NCBI GenBank assembly: GCA_900545455.1
Contig: UQZF01000150.1
Span: 1 to 7,085, forward strand
Direction of reading: 5' to 3'
From: an uncultured Eubacteriales bacterium
GTDB taxonomy: Bacteria > Bacillota > Clostridia > Lachnospirales > Lachnospiraceae
Length of the DNA stretch: 7,085 nt
Shown here: positions 6,666 to 7,085 of the stretch, piece after piece
How the letters are laid out: each line of letters starts with the position of its first letter
Numbering within the stretch: the first letter of the stretch is position 1
Made by a program: the position numbers and the translations under genes
The notes under the pieces: generated by a model
Told to the model about the DNA's origin: nothing
Databases searched by the model: none
Seen by the model: only the letters and a program-made list of their open reading frames with translations

Positions 6666-7085
6666 TATCCTTCTCTCCCATTCCGCACAGATTTCTAAGT
6701 TTTGAAGTCTCCTCGGAGGTGAGAGGTCTTATCTCCCCCTCCTTGAGACCGTTTATATTCACATTCATTATCCTGATACGCTTTAGTGACAGCACCTCGT
6801 ACCCGAACGCACCGCACATTCGTCTTATCTGCCTGTTGAGTCCCTGCTTTAACACGATTGTGAAGGTTCTCTTTCCGTTCTTTTTAACCACACATCTTCT
6901 CGTGGTTACCTTCTTTCCCGTGCTTGCGTCGGTTATCTCAACGCCCGCACCCATCCCTTTTATAAAATCGTCGGTCACATCCTTGTTGACCTTGACAACG
7001 TACTCCTTCTGATGATTATTTGAAGTCTTTAGAATATTATTCATCAGTTCGCCGTCGTTCGTCAGAAGCAGAAGCCCGCACGACT
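6658..7085 (-). CDS. rluF: 23S rRNA pseudouridine synthase, RluF-type (5' end outside window)
   Basis: Only the C-terminal 141 residues are visible; the frame stays open to the window edge. The first visible residues, SCG then LLLLTNDGEL, correspond to the segment directly after the catalytic Asp of the RluB/RluE/RluF family (RLDxxTxGLLLLTNDG). The catalytic residue should therefore be about three codons beyond the edge. Further signatures are KEYVVKV, ITDASTGKK, KQGLNRQIRRMCGAFGYEV (visible residues about 79-97) and the ending RIMNVNINGL-KEGEIRPLT. These match RluF better than RluB. RluF isomerises U2604 of 23S rRNA in E. coli and can also act on tRNA-Tyr U35. This protein stops soon after the catalytic domain and lacks the long basic tail of E. 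coli RluF. An internal ATG at 7044 is not the start, since family sequence continues upstream of it. Its last 8 nt overlap the ligA start, implying one transcript. Confidence 0.9.
   Translation of the reverse strand, partial: SCGLLLLTNDGELMNNILKTSNNHQKEYVVKVNKDVTDDFIKGMGAGVEITDASTGKKVTTRRCVVKKNGKRTFTIVLKQGLNRQIRRMCGAFGYEVLSLKRIRIMNVNINGLKEGEIRPLTSEETSKLRNLCGMGEKDNG

Overview
The window looks like ordinary chromosome from a low-to-moderate GC Gram-positive bacterium of the Clostridia, most likely a Lachnospiraceae-type organism. This rests on a SpoVB-like flippase, a Clostridia-style MnmA, a divergent LigA of a kind I associate with this group, strong GGAG/GAGG ribosome binding sites and two good sigma-A promoters. 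Taxonomy is inferred from protein character, not from a search.

Layout, left to right. (1) Positions 1-1025, minus strand: mnmA (tRNA 2-thiouridylase), missing only its last residues at the window edge. It has its own sigma-A promoter in the divergent intergenic region. (2) Positions 1207-2736, plus strand: a 509-residue polytopic membrane protein of the polysaccharide/lipid-II flippase (MOP) superfamily, closest in character to SpoVB. (3) Positions 2776-3669, minus strand: a fumarylacetoacetate hydrolase (FAH)-family enzyme with complete metal ligands, convergent with the flippase and preceded by a near-consensus promoter. (4) Positions 3751-7085, minus strand: a tightly packed run rluF (5' end cut by the window) - ligA - metA. 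rluF and ligA overlap by 8 nt, and ligA and metA share one base in a TAATG stop/start.

Functionally this is a mix of housekeeping genes: tRNA and rRNA modification (mnmA, rluF), DNA replication/repair (ligA), methionine biosynthesis (metA), envelope export (flippase) and a small-molecule lyase/hydrolase of unknown substrate. Every protein-coding stretch is intact; no frameshift, mobile element, CRISPR array or RNA gene was seen. No gap between genes is longer than about 180 nt.

I see no convincing new biological system. The points most worth a second look are the unusual active-site residues of LigA, the coupling of metA to ligA, and the upstream region of the flippase gene.
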